Of a stretch of DNA of 64,000 bases, positions 25,986 through 39,170 are shown piece by piece. The stretch comes from Platycnemis pennipes (lineage: Eukaryota > Arthropoda > Insecta > Odonata > Platycnemididae). The notes under the pieces are model-generated. The model was given only the letters and a program-made list of their open reading frames with translations. It searched no databases and was not told the origin of the DNA. Numbering within the stretch: the first letter of the stretch is position 1; each line of letters begins with the position of its first letter. The stretch spans positions 84,463,470 to 84,527,469 of the forward strand of contig OW121848.1 in NCBI GenBank assembly GCA_933228895.1. Direction: 5' to 3'. The position numbers and the translations under genes were made by a program.

Positions 25986-26160
25986 TTCCTGAAATTGGTA
26001 TCAGGAGTACTCAAAGGAGGTTTCTCCATCACGATGCATTAATCAAAATTAAGAAAGTTTGATTTATTTGAATGGATTGTTGAGGAAATTATGAAGTTGA
26101 CTCTTTCTCATTTCCCATAATAAATTTGACCTGAAAATATTCTAAACAGAAAATTAGAAT
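25986..26160. other. AT-rich spacer
   Basis: Nothing recognised. Confidence 0.5.
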
Positions 26161-26164
26161 AATA

Positions 26165-26255
26165 TGATCATTGCCGGACACGTTAGACAGGTCGATCTTA
26201 ACGCCGCAAAGGTCGCGAGTTCCATATCTGACCTGGATTATGCGTTTATCCTCAT
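26165..26255 (+). mobile_element. Degraded tRNA-headed SINE
   Basis: The segment ACGTTAGACAGGTCGATC matches the box-A region of the SINE at 62278 (ATGTTAGTCAGGTCGATA). A broken box B (GCGAGTTCCATATC) follows at the right distance. The copy is old and its 3' end is not visible. Confidence 0.4.
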
Positions 26256-27530
26256 ATAAAGTTGAGTATTCATTTAAGTTACACGATGCATTTTAAAACG
26301 GCAGCCTTAACGCAGGGTGATTCAACCGGGCATCGGATTTATTTCAGAAATTTGAAGTCGCCAAATCCAATAGGCTGCCACGTCGCTCCTCGTTTACCAC
26401 CTGCTCGAATGGTCTCATCACGGACATTCTAACTCTGAATTCATTCACTTTTAAGTCAAAGGACGTTGCCTTGGAGTTATCTGAAAATTGGAAATCATCA
26501 AAAGAAGTGAGAGTAAAGCTATTAATCAGTTTAAAATTTGAAGGCCACTCCGGCATACTGCTTCTTCCACAAGTTTTTTTTTTCTTTCCCTTCTAATAAA
26601 AGAGTGACGAACTAGAGATATAAAACACCCTTACAACATTCTTCCCGACATACTTTTTCCAAACAACACACTCCAGTTCCATACATACACTTCAAACTCC
26701 CACCAAAAACCGACCTTTCATCATATCGTTATAATGTTGATTCAACTGAGAAGGTGGACTCTGTAACATTAATCCTTATGTTGCTAAGAAGGCCTGCTAA
26801 AATGAATGATTCCGTTGGTGAACTATAATTTGGTTACCGCGGCTTACCGGAGACATCGTAGCCAGAGCTTGAATTTCCTATCACAGAAAATGGAATACTC
26901 TATGAAACTAGAGTGCTGAAGAGGGGCTTGTTCTCATTGAAACTCTTTGCTCCTTTGTTTGTTGTAGACTCTATAGAATGAAACATGAGCGATAGGTATT
27001 CGTAATTTTTAATGTTCACTTTTCATAAGATGAAATTAGGTAGATCTTTGAACAGTTTAGAATGCTGTTAAAAGATAGCGCGGGCGTCACCTTTACCACA
27101 GAGTCGACCACCGGTACTATTCACCAGACGCTTAGATTAAGGCTTTAAGATTTCTGCGCAATACGGAAGCGCCCGCAATCAACTCAAGAACCGACCTATT
27201 AAGTAACTGTGTCTATTTTCTTCTGCTGGAGTACCACAAACCTCTCAAGGGAGATAACATGATTTTAGACACTGAGGCAAATCTCCACCCACTGAAAGCC
27301 AAAGTATGTAATCGTATAAAAAGGATACGTTTGGAAGGATTAACCTATCCTAGTTTGTGCGAGGCAACGCAGCAATAATTTCGCTCTATCCGAGTCTATT
27401 TTGACATTTCATTAATAAAGAGTTACCAGTAAGAGAAAAGACCGGGTGTTTTTGGGGCTTCCTGGCGGTTGACATCAGAGATAGTTCCACACGATAGTTG
27501 TCTTTCACAAATTATTAAATCATGTGAGAG
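26256..27530. other. Spacer
   Basis: No gene or clear repeat. A T10 run lies at 26574-26583. Confidence 0.5.
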
Positions 27531-27539
27531 CATATTAAA

Positions 27540-28212
27540 ATGGAAGCAGCGCAGGCCATTGAACCATTCCCATTTTGCTGTTTTCAAGAGACCCGAGGAT
27601 TCCTGACCTTTCGACATTCTCCCCCACTCTCTCCCATTCATTTTCTCTCCGGAAATGTGCTAAACCCCCTCCTCCTCCCAAGTTGGAATCCTGGGCAGGG
27701 GTGGATCTCTCATTCCGTTCGAATCCTCTCGGAACCATCCTACTCTCGAGCCGCTACTGCGTTATAGGTTGCGTTTTATGCTCCACTCAAAATGCTTTCT
27801 GGGATTTCGGAGTGCGGCAGATGAGAGAGGAAGGGATAGCGGACGGACTCCTTCCTCTCCCAATTCCCCCCCTTTCCAGCCTGAACTCGCAAAGCCAACC
27901 CTCGTTCCACACCACTCCTCGATGCTCGAAATCTGGCGGCAGCGCGCCGACGCCGTCGTAGGCGGGTTCTTGAGAGCTTGTTCACCGCGTACCGCCACTA
28001 CCCCCACCACTCCCTTATCGGGAGAGCGTGCTCCTCGGCGATAATACGTTAAAAGGGAAGATAATTCAAATGCTAGCGTGCGTTTGTGTACACTTATAAA
28101 TAGCGCCGCAGAGTGTAAAGTAGACGGCAGGAATCCCATGCTCTATCCGTGGTAATTTTGGAACACGGAGCAAAGCGCAGTTTCTTCGATTGAGGTAGCC
28201 GTAACATTTTAG
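27540..28212 (+). promoter_or_regulatory. Candidate TATA promoter and non-coding first exon
   Basis: A CT-rich then CpG-rich segment (27540-28040) is followed by a good TATA box, TATAAATAG, starting at 28095. Transcription would start near 28125-28129. The predicted transcript meets a consensus-like donor, TTTTAG then GTGAGT, with exon end at 28212. The exon holds only a five-codon frame (ATG at 28138), so it would be 5' untranslated. No TCAGT initiator is seen at the right position. Open frames up to 128 codons over the CpG segment overlap on both strands and are probably not genes. Confidence 0.3.
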
Positions 28213-28729
28213 GTGAGTGGGAAGAATCAATCCACTCAATTAAACGTATCCATCTGTCAGTGGCATCGTTTCTACGAGAGATTTTTCTACGGGATAAATT
28301 TAGCGCGGATACGGCTATCCTAAGGCATCACTCGCCGGATTTGGAACGTATATCGGGAGAAAAATACCTAAATCCCTTTTAACACGTTGTCCTGGCATTG
28401 AGTGGTACTCTGCTGGTGCTTTTAGTCTGGAATACCTACTTCATTCTTTACTCTGATAAAATTCCTTGCATCGATTTCAGTAAAATATATTTAATTACAT
28501 TAAATCAAATTTTTGATAAACATTCGTGATAAAATTCGCTATACCGACTTTCTGGATATGCCTTCGCATATGTTTTGCCTTCCTTCGATGATAGCTACCT
28601 CGAATCCCGGAAGAAGTAAATAATTATATGATCTTAAAATATATATTTACATATAAGAAACGAAGGTAAAATGAATGAATCAGAGCACTATTGAGCAGTT
28701 TAACTTTTTTGAATGTCGACATAACTCAT
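28213..28729. other. AT-rich spacer
   Basis: Nothing recognised. Confidence 0.5.
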
Positions 28730-28928
28730 AAATAAAATAACTTTGCTATATTCTACACGATTATTATTATTATAAACTCAACCGGTATCAACCTCGTCAG
28801 TTCAATATCAAGAGTATAATTAGCAGGACTAGAATTAGTAGGATTCTACTCTTGATAATGACCTGAAGAGGTTGATACCGGTTGAGCGAATTATAATAAT
28901 CATATGGTATATAACAATCTTTATTTTA
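28730..28928. mobile_element. Inverted-repeat element B (long imperfect palindrome)
   Basis: Left arm about 28730-28818 and right arm about 28845-28928 are inverted copies around a 26-bp centre. The best-matched part is CTCAACCGGTATCAACCTC (28778-28796), which pairs with GAGGTTGATACCGGTTGAG (28867-28885). CTCTTGATA is mirrored nearer the centre, and TTATAATAAT plus an AT-rich tail outward. The outer end of the left arm, read on the minus strand, is GTGTAGAATATAGCAAAGT, like the ends of the elements at 2985 and 46458. No coding sequence. The right-arm core ACCTGAAGAGGTTGATACCG recalls stem-loops reported at Penelope-like element ends, which is an inference. Confidence 0.7.
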
Positions 28929-31920
28929 TGTTTTAATAAAAAGGAATGAAAACATAAAGGATAATAATCACCCTTGCCTAAAATTCTAAGTCAAATCAAA
29001 ATTTTTGTTTTAAATACGGGAGTTATTTTATGCTGACAAATGATCCACTCCTCGTCATGAATAAATAAAATAATTAATTTAGCATACATTCTGTAATCTT
29101 TGATTTTTTTGTGTAAGAAGCTTGCAAATAAATATGCTCTAAATAGAGAATAGCATAAAATAATAGCTATGTATCCCCAGCAGATGTGCAAGCAATGTAA
29201 CGATAGCGTAGGAATCATTCTGAATTGCATGTGGCTAAAGTTGAATACCAACATTGATTGATATTTTCCTAAGTAGATTTTGGAATTTTTCACTTTATTC
29301 CATCCCTTAAGCTAGAAAACTAAGTATTTAAAATATCATCATCGTATGCTTAGTCAATAGTCAATTGGAGGTATTCTGTCCACACACTACAATTTTATTC
29401 CCACTTTTTAAGTATGATATTCTTCTGTTCTTTTTCAGCAGATGACTTTATTGGATGCTATATATATTGAAAGTCGATGATTGTACGGTGTTTCGTAATT
29501 TTTTATAACCCTAAGGCATTTGATGTAACTATTGGCCATCCTGACTGTGCTACCATTCTCTTTTGCTGGGCTACCATTTCCTTACTATCTTATTCAGGAT
29601 ATCCACATCACTTCGTAGGAGATTTACAATATAGGATTTCAGGAATTTACAATATATAATATCAACATAAGCAATGCTAGATAATTTGGCTTTCCAATGC
29701 TTGCGTGAATATCCTGAGTTCCGAAGACAGTATAGCAAATTTCCTGTTATATCTCGACTGATATTCTTATCGTCCAGGAAAAAGTAAATGAAATGAAATG
29801 AAGAGAAAATACTCTTATGGTACGACCCAGGAGTAAGTAAATTTAGAAAAATAGGATCAGGCAAATGCTAAGATAGTTGGAAAAAATAATCTACCAGATA
29901 TTTAGCAAAAGAGTTAGTGATGCTTAGAGTGCTTCAACAGTTAAGATAACAGATTCTGTAGTAGGTACACTATCTAGTAAATGCTTTAGCAACCATAATT
30001 ACCACCGATATTGCGAGAAAACTAAATATTATAATGATGAAGATAAACATAAAATTACGCACAGAATTGAATAGGAATATTTAATCAGATTGACCGATAA
30101 AATCTTATAAAATATTTTGCAAGCCTTCTTGTTTTATATTCTAAAGGCCAATTATTCATTCGAAATTATACTTCTTTGGGAAGCCCAAAGTAGCTCTACC
30201 ATCAGTACCACCGCCATGTTCAGCGTTGAGCATTACCCGATGCAAAAGTATGCTAATATCTGCAATCCGCAAATAATGTGTATTCCGCAAGTAAGTGGAT
30301 AGCTGTCAGGCCAAACTGAATATTTGAACAGCGATGATTATTTACCGTGGAACAAAATGTAACTGGGGAAAAAGAGTTCGAAGGAATATTACCTGTAAAT
30401 GCTGAAAATAGGATACTTTTTTATGGTATTACATGAGAGGAGATTAGGTCTCCGTATCTAGGAGGCTTCTTTATGGATCTCACCAGTCACCTTCAACTTA
30501 AGATATTTCAGCCATTCTTTTATTTTTCTTTTGCAGCAAGAATATACCAATTGCATGGATAGCATAAGAATTTTTTTAATGCAATAGAATCACTAACTGC
30601 TCATTTGCGTACAGGGTAAAAGAATTGAGGGGAATGGTTGTGAAGCTCCAGGCAAACAATTTCCTTCTGCTGGTCAAATAATGTAGTAATTTATGTAGTG
30701 TCCTATGTAAAATCTCCACTGGTTCGATTGCAATAGCGTCTTTTAGGCTTATCTAATATGTACTGAATAATATCGTCAGCATTAAGTCCTTTGTAGTTAT
30801 GCTGCATTTCATCTCGCCGGATCTCGCTGGATTGGCGAATAAAATTTTTACGAGCACTTGACGCACGATGCGTTATCGGAACCCGAGGAGTTGGGATTCC
30901 TTGAATACTTCCACTGATAGAACGCCTAGAATAAGTCTAAAAACATATTAACGAGACCTAACACACTTCCTATTTGGACTAGGAAATGAGTTCACCGACA
31001 AAAAACAATCACTATTAACTACTTCCCCGAAACTAGAAGACAATGCACGCTTCACATCAAAGGCACGTTCGAGAAGAGAATAGTATAGGCAGTACGAACA
31101 TATGGATCTTTTCTCATTTATCTACCAATAAAATTTTGACTAATTGATTCAAACTTAGGTTGCGGATATTACTCTCCGTTCGGCAAATTTCATATACCCT
31201 GCCACAAAACGACCTAGTGTTTACACACAAAATGTATTCATTAATTTATTACTTTTTTCATACAATTCCTTTTAAAATGCGCAGAATTTGATTAACAAAT
31301 ACAGGATGAGTTTAAAGGAAGATGGATATCAGGCAAAAACACGTATTTTTTATCATTGCTGAGAAGAAGCCATTTCTTTTACCTGTTATTTATTTTTTTG
31401 GCATAACAATTTTTCAAAGTAAACATGAAATGAGGAATATTTTCAGTGACAGATTAATAATTAATATTGATTTGCATTAATGTATCCATTTTTAATTTAA
31501 CCTCATTGTGTAAATACAATTTGAACACGTCAAATGTCGATTTGTCATAATATCGAGACGCTTCCACATTGAAAGCGTAATCCAGGAAAAGAGTTTAATA
31601 TTTGATTGATTTGATAGCCTAAGTCTCATCTTCTGCCAGAAACCCTTGGCAGGGATTACACCGGCCAATTAGGAAGACAATGGTCAATCAGCTTGCATTA
31701 ACATGCTTACTGTATAAATTCAAGCCCGATTTTGCTTTTCCCAAAGTTCTCAGTTACAATTCTACCGGCATAATGGACATGAATATTGAATTGAAATTGT
31801 ATCCATTTTCACCTCAAATTACATGGGGTACGTCTGCATGTATATGCCGATCGAATTAATATTTCGGTTGATTCCGATTCGGGGAATGACGCGAGAGGCT
31901 CGGTACGAATTCGAGCAAAG
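28929..31920. other. AT-rich gene desert
   Basis: About 3 kb with only short overlapping frames (60-100 codons) and no recognisable gene, RNA or transposon end. Confidence 0.55.
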
Positions 31921-32440
31921 CTTTAAATTCCATATTCCCGACAGGAACGCGTCCCTATTTTTTTTATCTGACAATACATTATTTTTACGATGGGAAGCAA
32001 ATGACGTGTAACAGCTTCAACACCGGTCGATCGCATCGGTTCTTTTATCTCCTTCCACTTCTTCCTTCCCCCTCCATCTAATCGTCCGTTGAAAATGAAT
32101 CTCACCGCGGACACCACCGTTTTCCCCCGTTTCCGCTCCATTTGAAATCATCTGCTTGAGAGTTTGTGAGGCGGGCGCTTTGCCTTTTTGACCCCTATCC
32201 AGTTCGCCTCGCCAGCAACAGCCGTCACTCATCTCCTCTCTGAACCCGTCGCAAACCCCCCTCCCCCACCCACTTCCTCCTCTTCCATTCTCCCGGGGCT
32301 GCCCCCCACTCCCCTACTCTTTCCCCCTCACCTCGCACTGTTGTCGTACTCTCCCTGCCCGCCGCGGCGCACCGCCGTGTCACAGCTCCATCCTAATTTC
32401 CCATTCTTGCCCACTCGATCGGGGAGGTGAGCATGCATGT
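31921..32440. repeat. Pyrimidine/C-rich and CpG-bearing segment
   Basis: CT/C-rich from 32040 to 32410 with CpG (CGCCGCGGCGCACCGCCG near 32360). A donor-like GAG then GTGAGC sits at about 32427, at the end of the CT-rich frame 32188-32430. No recognised protein. Confidence 0.5.
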
Positions 32441-33490
32441 GTGTACATTTGCTTCCCGGCAAAGGAGGGGGAATGTTTCCCAATGAATAATCACCGTGGG
32501 ACGGTTGAAGCGAATGGAATTCTTAATTAGTGACCAGAGGGCGGCCGCAACTGGCCATTAGATTCGTTTCCAGGTGGAAAGATGCTTCGCCCGAACCTGC
32601 TTCTTTCGGTCGTGAATGCGTGTGACCCGGAGAAGCGAACCGCAATGCCTCATTTTTGGTTAATGATACCAATTGCATAAATAATTCTCTTCTAGCCAAT
32701 TTCTGAACATGTGAGTTCTGAAACAAATTTTTGCCGAATAAATGAAGCATTCAATTTTTTTTGTGCGTCCTATTCAGGGTGATGTTAGAATGCTTGACTG
32801 CTGAAATGCAGAAGATTTACGTAAAAAAGTTGCCTATGCCACTTCTTAAACCAAATTTAATCCGTAAAAAATCAAAAATCGGTTCCACTGATGATAATAA
32901 TTCAAACACTACGTGCGCTCAGGAATACAAAGAAGAAATATATCAAATAGCCCCCTTTGCTGAACTAGACCACAAGTTCTCCCTCAAACTAGACCGATAT
33001 TTTTCAAGCCTTTATAAATAGAATAATACAGATGATAACCTAAGAGATAAAAAATCAAAGAGGTCAATGAAAACATAAACAATTTCCTATCAAGCTACCA
33101 AATAATCATTGAAAAGCTATAAATGCCACAATTCTTCGTTATATTCAATGACGTTTTCAAAAAGAATATTTATAATGACAATATTTTTTTCATATCAATA
33201 CTTCTAAAAAAAACCATTTGTATAAGAATCGGCCCATAAATTAAATCTTAAACCAGCATCGAAATTCTTCAAGTTTGATGCTGTCTTCTATTTCTGTCCA
33301 TTTATAAGCCTTCAGCTACGGATTACTTGTACACCTGACGAATAGAATGAACAGTAATGTATTTTTTAATTAGCGAGGATAAACAAGAATATCACTAACG
33401 CCACTACGCTATCCGGTAGTCCGACGCTATCAGTGTATTTCCGTGTCCTGTAATCTTCGTCTCCTTTCTATTTATGGGAAGAGGGCAGAT
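32441..33490. other. Spacer; one unrecognised 86-codon frame
   Basis: The frame at 32761-33021 (contains QKIYVKKLPMPLLKPNL) has protein-like composition but no family I know and no supporting signal. The rest is AT-rich. Confidence 0.3.
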
Positions 33491-34200
33491 CGTGGAGATT
33501 GCGTTTATCAGCAATAATCGATTCGCCTTGCCCGAAAAATCTCAAGCTGAATGGTCTTGCGGCTACCAACACAAGCCCTTTGTTCTCGTGCTTCGTCCGC
33601 CCCGTACTTAAATCCCTCTACCGCTTCACCACCTCTACACCGTCTCGGTGCATGCACAGCGATCCGCCCCTTAGCAACCTCCGCGGTATTTATTCCACCA
33701 CCGAAATAAAAAATAATCTCCCTCTCAGTTATTCCACCTCTCCCAGTGCGAAGATAACCGTCTCTGTGTGCAACCCTTCAGGGGAACATCCCCACCACAA
33801 CCTCTACGATCCACTTGTGAATTCGTTGCAAAAAAAAAAGTACGAAAGGGAACCTTCTCCTCGACGCTTCACCTAGTGGTGTTCACTGTTTTCGGGCGCT
33901 CATCCCATGGTCCTTCCCTCCACCTCCCGAGGTAAAGTGGAGGGCATCCTCACTTACGGCAGCCTTTGAAGGGAAACAATGACACAAGAATAGAATGACG
34001 GAAGAAATTAACCTAGCCCGACATCTCTCACGTTCCGTTTTGCCTCTCTCTCCGGCTCCTCCTCTTGCCGTCTCTAAAGTCGCCCATTTTACGTAACGCT
34101 TACACTCCCCCCCAACAAATTCACCTTCTCCTTATCCTTCCTCCTTCAGACCTCCCAAGGTGGCATGTCAGACAAAATCTCACCCATCCATCAACCCTGT
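33491..34200 (+). repeat. Pyrimidine-rich, GC-raised segment
   Basis: CT-biased with scattered CpG. A 125-codon frame (33499-33876) is Ser/Pro/Thr-rich and not recognised. It lies just upstream of the candidate first exon at 34244-34317 and could be its upstream region. Confidence 0.45.
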
Positions 34201-34218
34201 AGACGCGCCGTCCGTCGA

Positions 34219-34317
34219 TTTTATATTTAGCCGTTTTTCGGTCAGTCGGAGTGAACAGCAATTTGGACATAAAATGTCACGAGCACCGAACAAGAGCTGT
34301 GTGGTCGAGAGAGCATG
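34219..34317 (+). promoter_or_regulatory. Candidate core promoter and short first coding exon
   Basis: An AT box TTTTATATTTA (34218-34228) precedes an arthropod initiator TCAGT (34242-34246, start A at 34244). A 30-nt leader leads to AAAATG (ATG at 34274). Fourteen codons (MSRAPNKSCVVERA) plus two bases end exactly at a consensus donor, GTAAGT at 34318-34323. Read unspliced, the frame stops two codons later, so a splice would be needed. The AT box is about 22-26 bp upstream of the initiator, slightly close for TATA. No downstream exon could be assigned and the peptide matches no family I recognise. Confidence 0.35.
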
Positions 34318-34451
34318 GTAAGTATGAAAGCGACTACTAAATTTCGTCTTCGTTTTCCGTGGATGTTTCTAATATGGCGTGAAATGGAATATGGAGAACA
34401 CCCAAATTATGCGCTCGGTATTATCACAAGTTAAGAGTGACAGACTACTGT

Positions 34452-34455
<4 letters not shown>

Positions 34456-34482
<27 letters not shown>

Positions 34483-34483
34483 A
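34456..34483. repeat. (AT)14 microsatellite
   Basis: Twenty-eight bases of uninterrupted AT dinucleotides. Confidence 0.95.
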
Positions 34484-35690
34484 TCCACCCCACCTCATAA
34501 AGAATAAGATATCATCATCGGCAACGAAATCTGAAAAAACGGAGTCTATTATGGAACTAACATAGCTTTAAAAATACATCGTAATGAATTTGAAAAGGTG
34601 GTTTTGATCATTTCTTTTTCAACAGCTTCTAGCAATTAAATTAATAATCAGAAGATAAAGGGAATTTATGAATTCATATCAAACCCAAAAGATGGAAGTT
34701 TAATGGAGGCATACACAATACGATCATATTTTCATACACTGAATAAAAAGGATGACAACGACTATAGGATAGTCATCTTTCTATCTACAAGAAATCCACG
34801 TCTGCGCGGAACTCCACATTCAATAGATTGATACACATTTAACGACTTTTAAACGGGTTTGAAATTTTAAACCTCGGGTCACTAATCTATACTTACCCGA
34901 CGATTTTCATAGGTGAATGACTATTAAATAACTTAATAGATACCTAATACAATTGAGTCCAACAAATAATAAAATACTGATACCGAGGCCGGATTACTTT
35001 CCATCATTTCTTTGCAACCCGATAGCCTCACCTCAGTCAATCGCCAACTTACTCTCTACAAATTTAAAGATCAGTTCCCTGTCGCATCCCACTCTGAAAA
35101 AGTACGACTTTCCCCAATCTAAGTACGCTTTCATTAAGTATTTCTTAATGGAAACGTGCTAAGGGATGAAAATGGAACCATGATAAATAGTTATAAGAAT
35201 TGAAATAACTGCTTTGAGGAACGAATTAGAATTAGGTTCAATAATTCACAGAGACACCGGTTCTTATCTTTACAAACTATATATTCCCTCTGTCCTAAGC
35301 TCTTACGTGTTTCTAAAGGGGGAATGATTTTTACAGATATAATTTTCAAATTATTTTCACATACAGTATTATTCCTTTATTAATAGGAAATACATAATGA
35401 TATCTCGCTTTCTCCATCAGTCGTGGCTTGGAGATTAGATATTCTAGGCAATACTACTGCACATTTTCAGGTGTTACGCCTTGATTAAGAGGTAGAATAT
35501 TATATGCTATAAATCAATTCATATCGTTGAATGAAAGGCAGCCATGCTATTAACGTGAACGTATGCCAATAAAATCTCATTCATAGCATTTTCCTTAACC
35601 GATGATTCTGTCGGTAGTGTAACCATTTTTTTGTGGGGAGAAAGAGCTACCCTGAGCTCGGCGGTGAACACCATTACAATTAAACTCCCC
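34484..35690. other. AT-rich spacer
   Basis: Nothing recognisable apart from the adjoining microsatellite. Confidence 0.5.
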
Positions 35691-36350
35691 ATTTTTGCGC
35701 CAAATTTGATTACCCTTCTCCTTCTCTTCCTCCCCCCCCCCCCCCCCTGCAACCTTTGTTTGGCCAAATTTAACGAATTTACTGCCTTCGTAATTCCAAA
35801 CACATGTTATGTACGGATGGTGCGGGGGAGTAATGTGTAGAACGGGTGCGGTGCTGTAACACGGGGCTTGTCGGGGGCGTGGCGGGAGGCGGGAACAGAG
35901 GTCGCGAGGACGGGCCGGGGTTTTTCTATGGGAGCACGGAGCCTGACAACGAAGGCCCACCCCTTCTCCACACCACCCCCGTCAATCCGTTCTCCCCTCG
36001 CATACGCCCCTTCCAGCCCTCTCCCACACCCCCGGCTAGCGGCGGTCCACATCCCATGGTCCATGCATGCGCCGCCATGTCCACGGACTTTTTGGGCAAA
36101 AGAACGGAAGCTGGAATGGAGGGGGCCGCTCACTCTCCACCGCCACACCTCGCGAGTCGCTTGCACTCTCACACAACATTCCCAACCCCCGTCGCAAACC
36201 CGAACCCCTCTGTGTTCCCTGCTGCTCACCTGACAAGCTACAAAGCTTTAAAACTTCAAGGCGAAACCTTTGGTAAAGTTCTCCGACAAAACCAGTTTGT
36301 AATGGAGGGAAAGGAATTGCATCAACGAGGCGCGCATCAATAATATTAAT
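35691..36350. other. GC/CpG-rich segment with C16 run
   Basis: A 16-base C run (35732-35747) follows a CT tract. It is followed by a GC- and CpG-rich stretch (GGGGGCGTGGCGGGAGGCGG near 35873). Frames of 165, 140, 121, 121 and 110 codons overlap on both strands, which is typical of GC-rich non-coding DNA. None carries a recognised domain. It could be a CpG-type promoter region, but no core promoter pair was found. Confidence 0.45.
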
Positions 36351-39170
36351 TTTGATTCTCAACAACAAGTTTAGACATTAAAAAATACTATATATCGCCT
36401 TTAATCCCTTAGTCACTAGCTATATATTACTTAATTAAACATTTACGACATTTTGCTGGTAATATGGCTTTCTAAGCATTTTTCAAAGGTAAAAGATATG
36501 ATGGATAGATAACACTATAGTGTTTCGGGCAATTATTTTCTTTATAGAGAATGTATACATGACACCGTTTATAGGGATGGGTAATTCACAAGATATCAGC
36601 CAATACGATCAGGCATAGGGCACGCTGTTACTATGACCATTGAGTTATTTTTTCACGATCTCGTAAAATGGAGGGAGCGTAACTTTAGAGAGGGAAACAA
36701 CCATATGATTCTCGTTATACAACGGTAACAATGATGAAGACATTTCAATGAAAAGTTTTGGAGACTGTCAAATTCTTTGATTAAAATCGAGAAGCTTTAG
36801 ATAACATCACATCACGCATAACATTATCAATAGTTCCTTCAAATGTTTGGTATTTTTTCTCAAAGTTATTCTAAATGTAAATAACCTTAAATTTTAATGT
36901 ATTTTTAATTCTTATGGTTTCGATATAGACCTTGAGATTAGACAGCTCCAATACACAAGTTAGGTATCGCGCATTAATTAAAAATGCAAAAATTTCTTAA
37001 TACATTGTGTACATTTGATTTTTCTTTCTCTCGTTGAATTCTCAGCGTTGAACTTTCTGTTTGTTATACATAAAATCTCACAGGTTGTCATTTAAATCAT
37101 GATATTAGGCTGGGAAAAGTTATTTCAATCGCTTGAAGAGAAGTGCTAAATATTCTTTGTCATAATAGGGAGAATACTAACGTGCAACTTTTATCCCAAT
37201 TCTATATTTTTCATACGCAATGGACCACAAAATATATTACAATTTTATCTGTGGCACCATTCCTGTCTCTAATTCCAGTTTGTCAATTTCATACATTCAT
37301 ATACAGTATTGGTTTGACGGCTACCAAATTTTTCTGTCCACGCATTCAAGCAATCCACGATTTGAATATTCTAGAGGTGCACGAACATGTTTTACATTTT
37401 AAGGGTTTTTACATTTCAAGCCGTGCATTTTTCAATTAGCGTCATCATCTATTCACTGGTAAAACTATATTATCTAATAAATTTCGGGGAGTATTATCCC
37501 TTAAATTCCTTCCATCCCATATTACCCCCAATTACAAGTAAATAAAATATTTCACATTTAACAGATAGGGTTGACCCCTCTCCTCGCTCGCTCTATGCCT
37601 AGTGAGGGTGATGGTCAATGTTTAGGTTTCATTCGAACCTTACTGACTGAAATAATATTTTACCCTAGTAGTAAACTCTCTAATACCTTTGAAATAAAAT
37701 GCAACATTTAACCTCTCTCTCCTTTTACCCTTATCATATAACAGTCTGCATTAACAATTATTTTTCAAAATATTCAGCGACAATCAGTAAAAATGCATTC
37801 GATCGCAGTTTTCCAGAGAATCAGTATAAATTAGGTCATTTTTTGATATAAAAGTCGTTTGTTTATATCACCTTGAAGGTGGTTAACTCGTTTTCCAAGC
37901 TGTCAAATTGTGTTTGCGCCTACAATTTGATTCAGGTGGTACGGACAAGTTCCAGCAAAATCACTTGAATGCATGAATAAAATCGCGTTGTTGCCCTCCT
38001 CGTGCCGATACAAATTACATAGCCTTCCCTCCCTGCTCTACTTTCAATCGTTGAAGTGGGAGTGGTAAATGATTTATGACGTGATACGGTGTGATGGAAA
38101 TGACATTTACGGCTCTAAATAGCGCAAGGGCCTGCGGTCCAACGCTTCACCCTCAACTTCCACAAGATCTGCGCCATCACATACTACGTGGCGGTAGAGT
38201 AAAAAGAACTTCATTGTATTTTAAATCGGTTTTGCCACATGAACCCATAGAAAACATAGAATTGAGGAAAAGGAAATCTGCAAGTACCTACGCCAATGCA
38301 GAGAGATAAGAATGTTTGCTATGGATAAATAAAATCCCATCAAAGGACATGGCATCTTTACATAAAGATGATTAAAGAAAATTAATACTAAAACTTAGAA
38401 TTTTTATATTTATGTGCTGATTGTTGGCGAAGGGAGCGAATTCTGGCTGAGAAAAATAAAATTCATTGGCTGAAGAGTCACAAAGAATAGTTTTCTAAAG
38501 ATGCCCAATTTTCATAGGGCTGTGCATACCCGAGTTTCCTAATATCTCATGAGTTCTTTTGTCCTAAATAACTATACTTCACCAGTTCTTCCCACTTTCA
38601 TGCATTAATGAATCATGCATGTATACAAGGCCATGTTCTCGTAAACATCTCCGATCTGAGGAATTTCATTTCCTTCTATCCTTCGAATACATTAAAGGTT
38701 CATGATAACAACAATTTCTGTAAGCGAGAAAGATGGGATGTACCACTAAAAGATAATATGAAACATTGCGAGTTGAAAGTGAATCAAATGGTCAATGCAA
38801 CAGATGAACTTTTTGGAAAATAAATATTAGGAAAAAGACTTGAGATGAAAGTTTAAATTTACATGCTACATGAAGTCTCTGGAAGCACACGTCCAAAAGT
38901 AAAAAGAAGATAAATTTCTTTTGACTCCATTTAACAACCTGTGATTGATTACGGAAGAAAGAATGAAAGTGTAGTAACATCCATTATGATAAGTGTACTC
39001 ACGAAAACGATAACTATTTATGATCATCGAGGCTGCACGGACTGTGAAACGGGCATAAAGCATGTATTTATACCCTGGCCTTTTGATCGAAATAAAATGG
39101 GAAGAGGAATGTAGAAGAGGGTAGGGTAAATACAAGAGCCAGAAAAAGTTAAAGACCAAACAAATTAAAG
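36351..39170. other. AT-rich gene desert
   Basis: About 2.8 kb with only short unrecognised frames. TATAAAAG at about 37848 has no initiator partner. Confidence 0.5.

Noticed and set aside
35846..36343. 165-codon frame in a CpG-rich segment
   Set aside because: Four other frames over 100 codons overlap it on both strands, as expected for GC-rich non-coding DNA. No recognised domain and no splice support.
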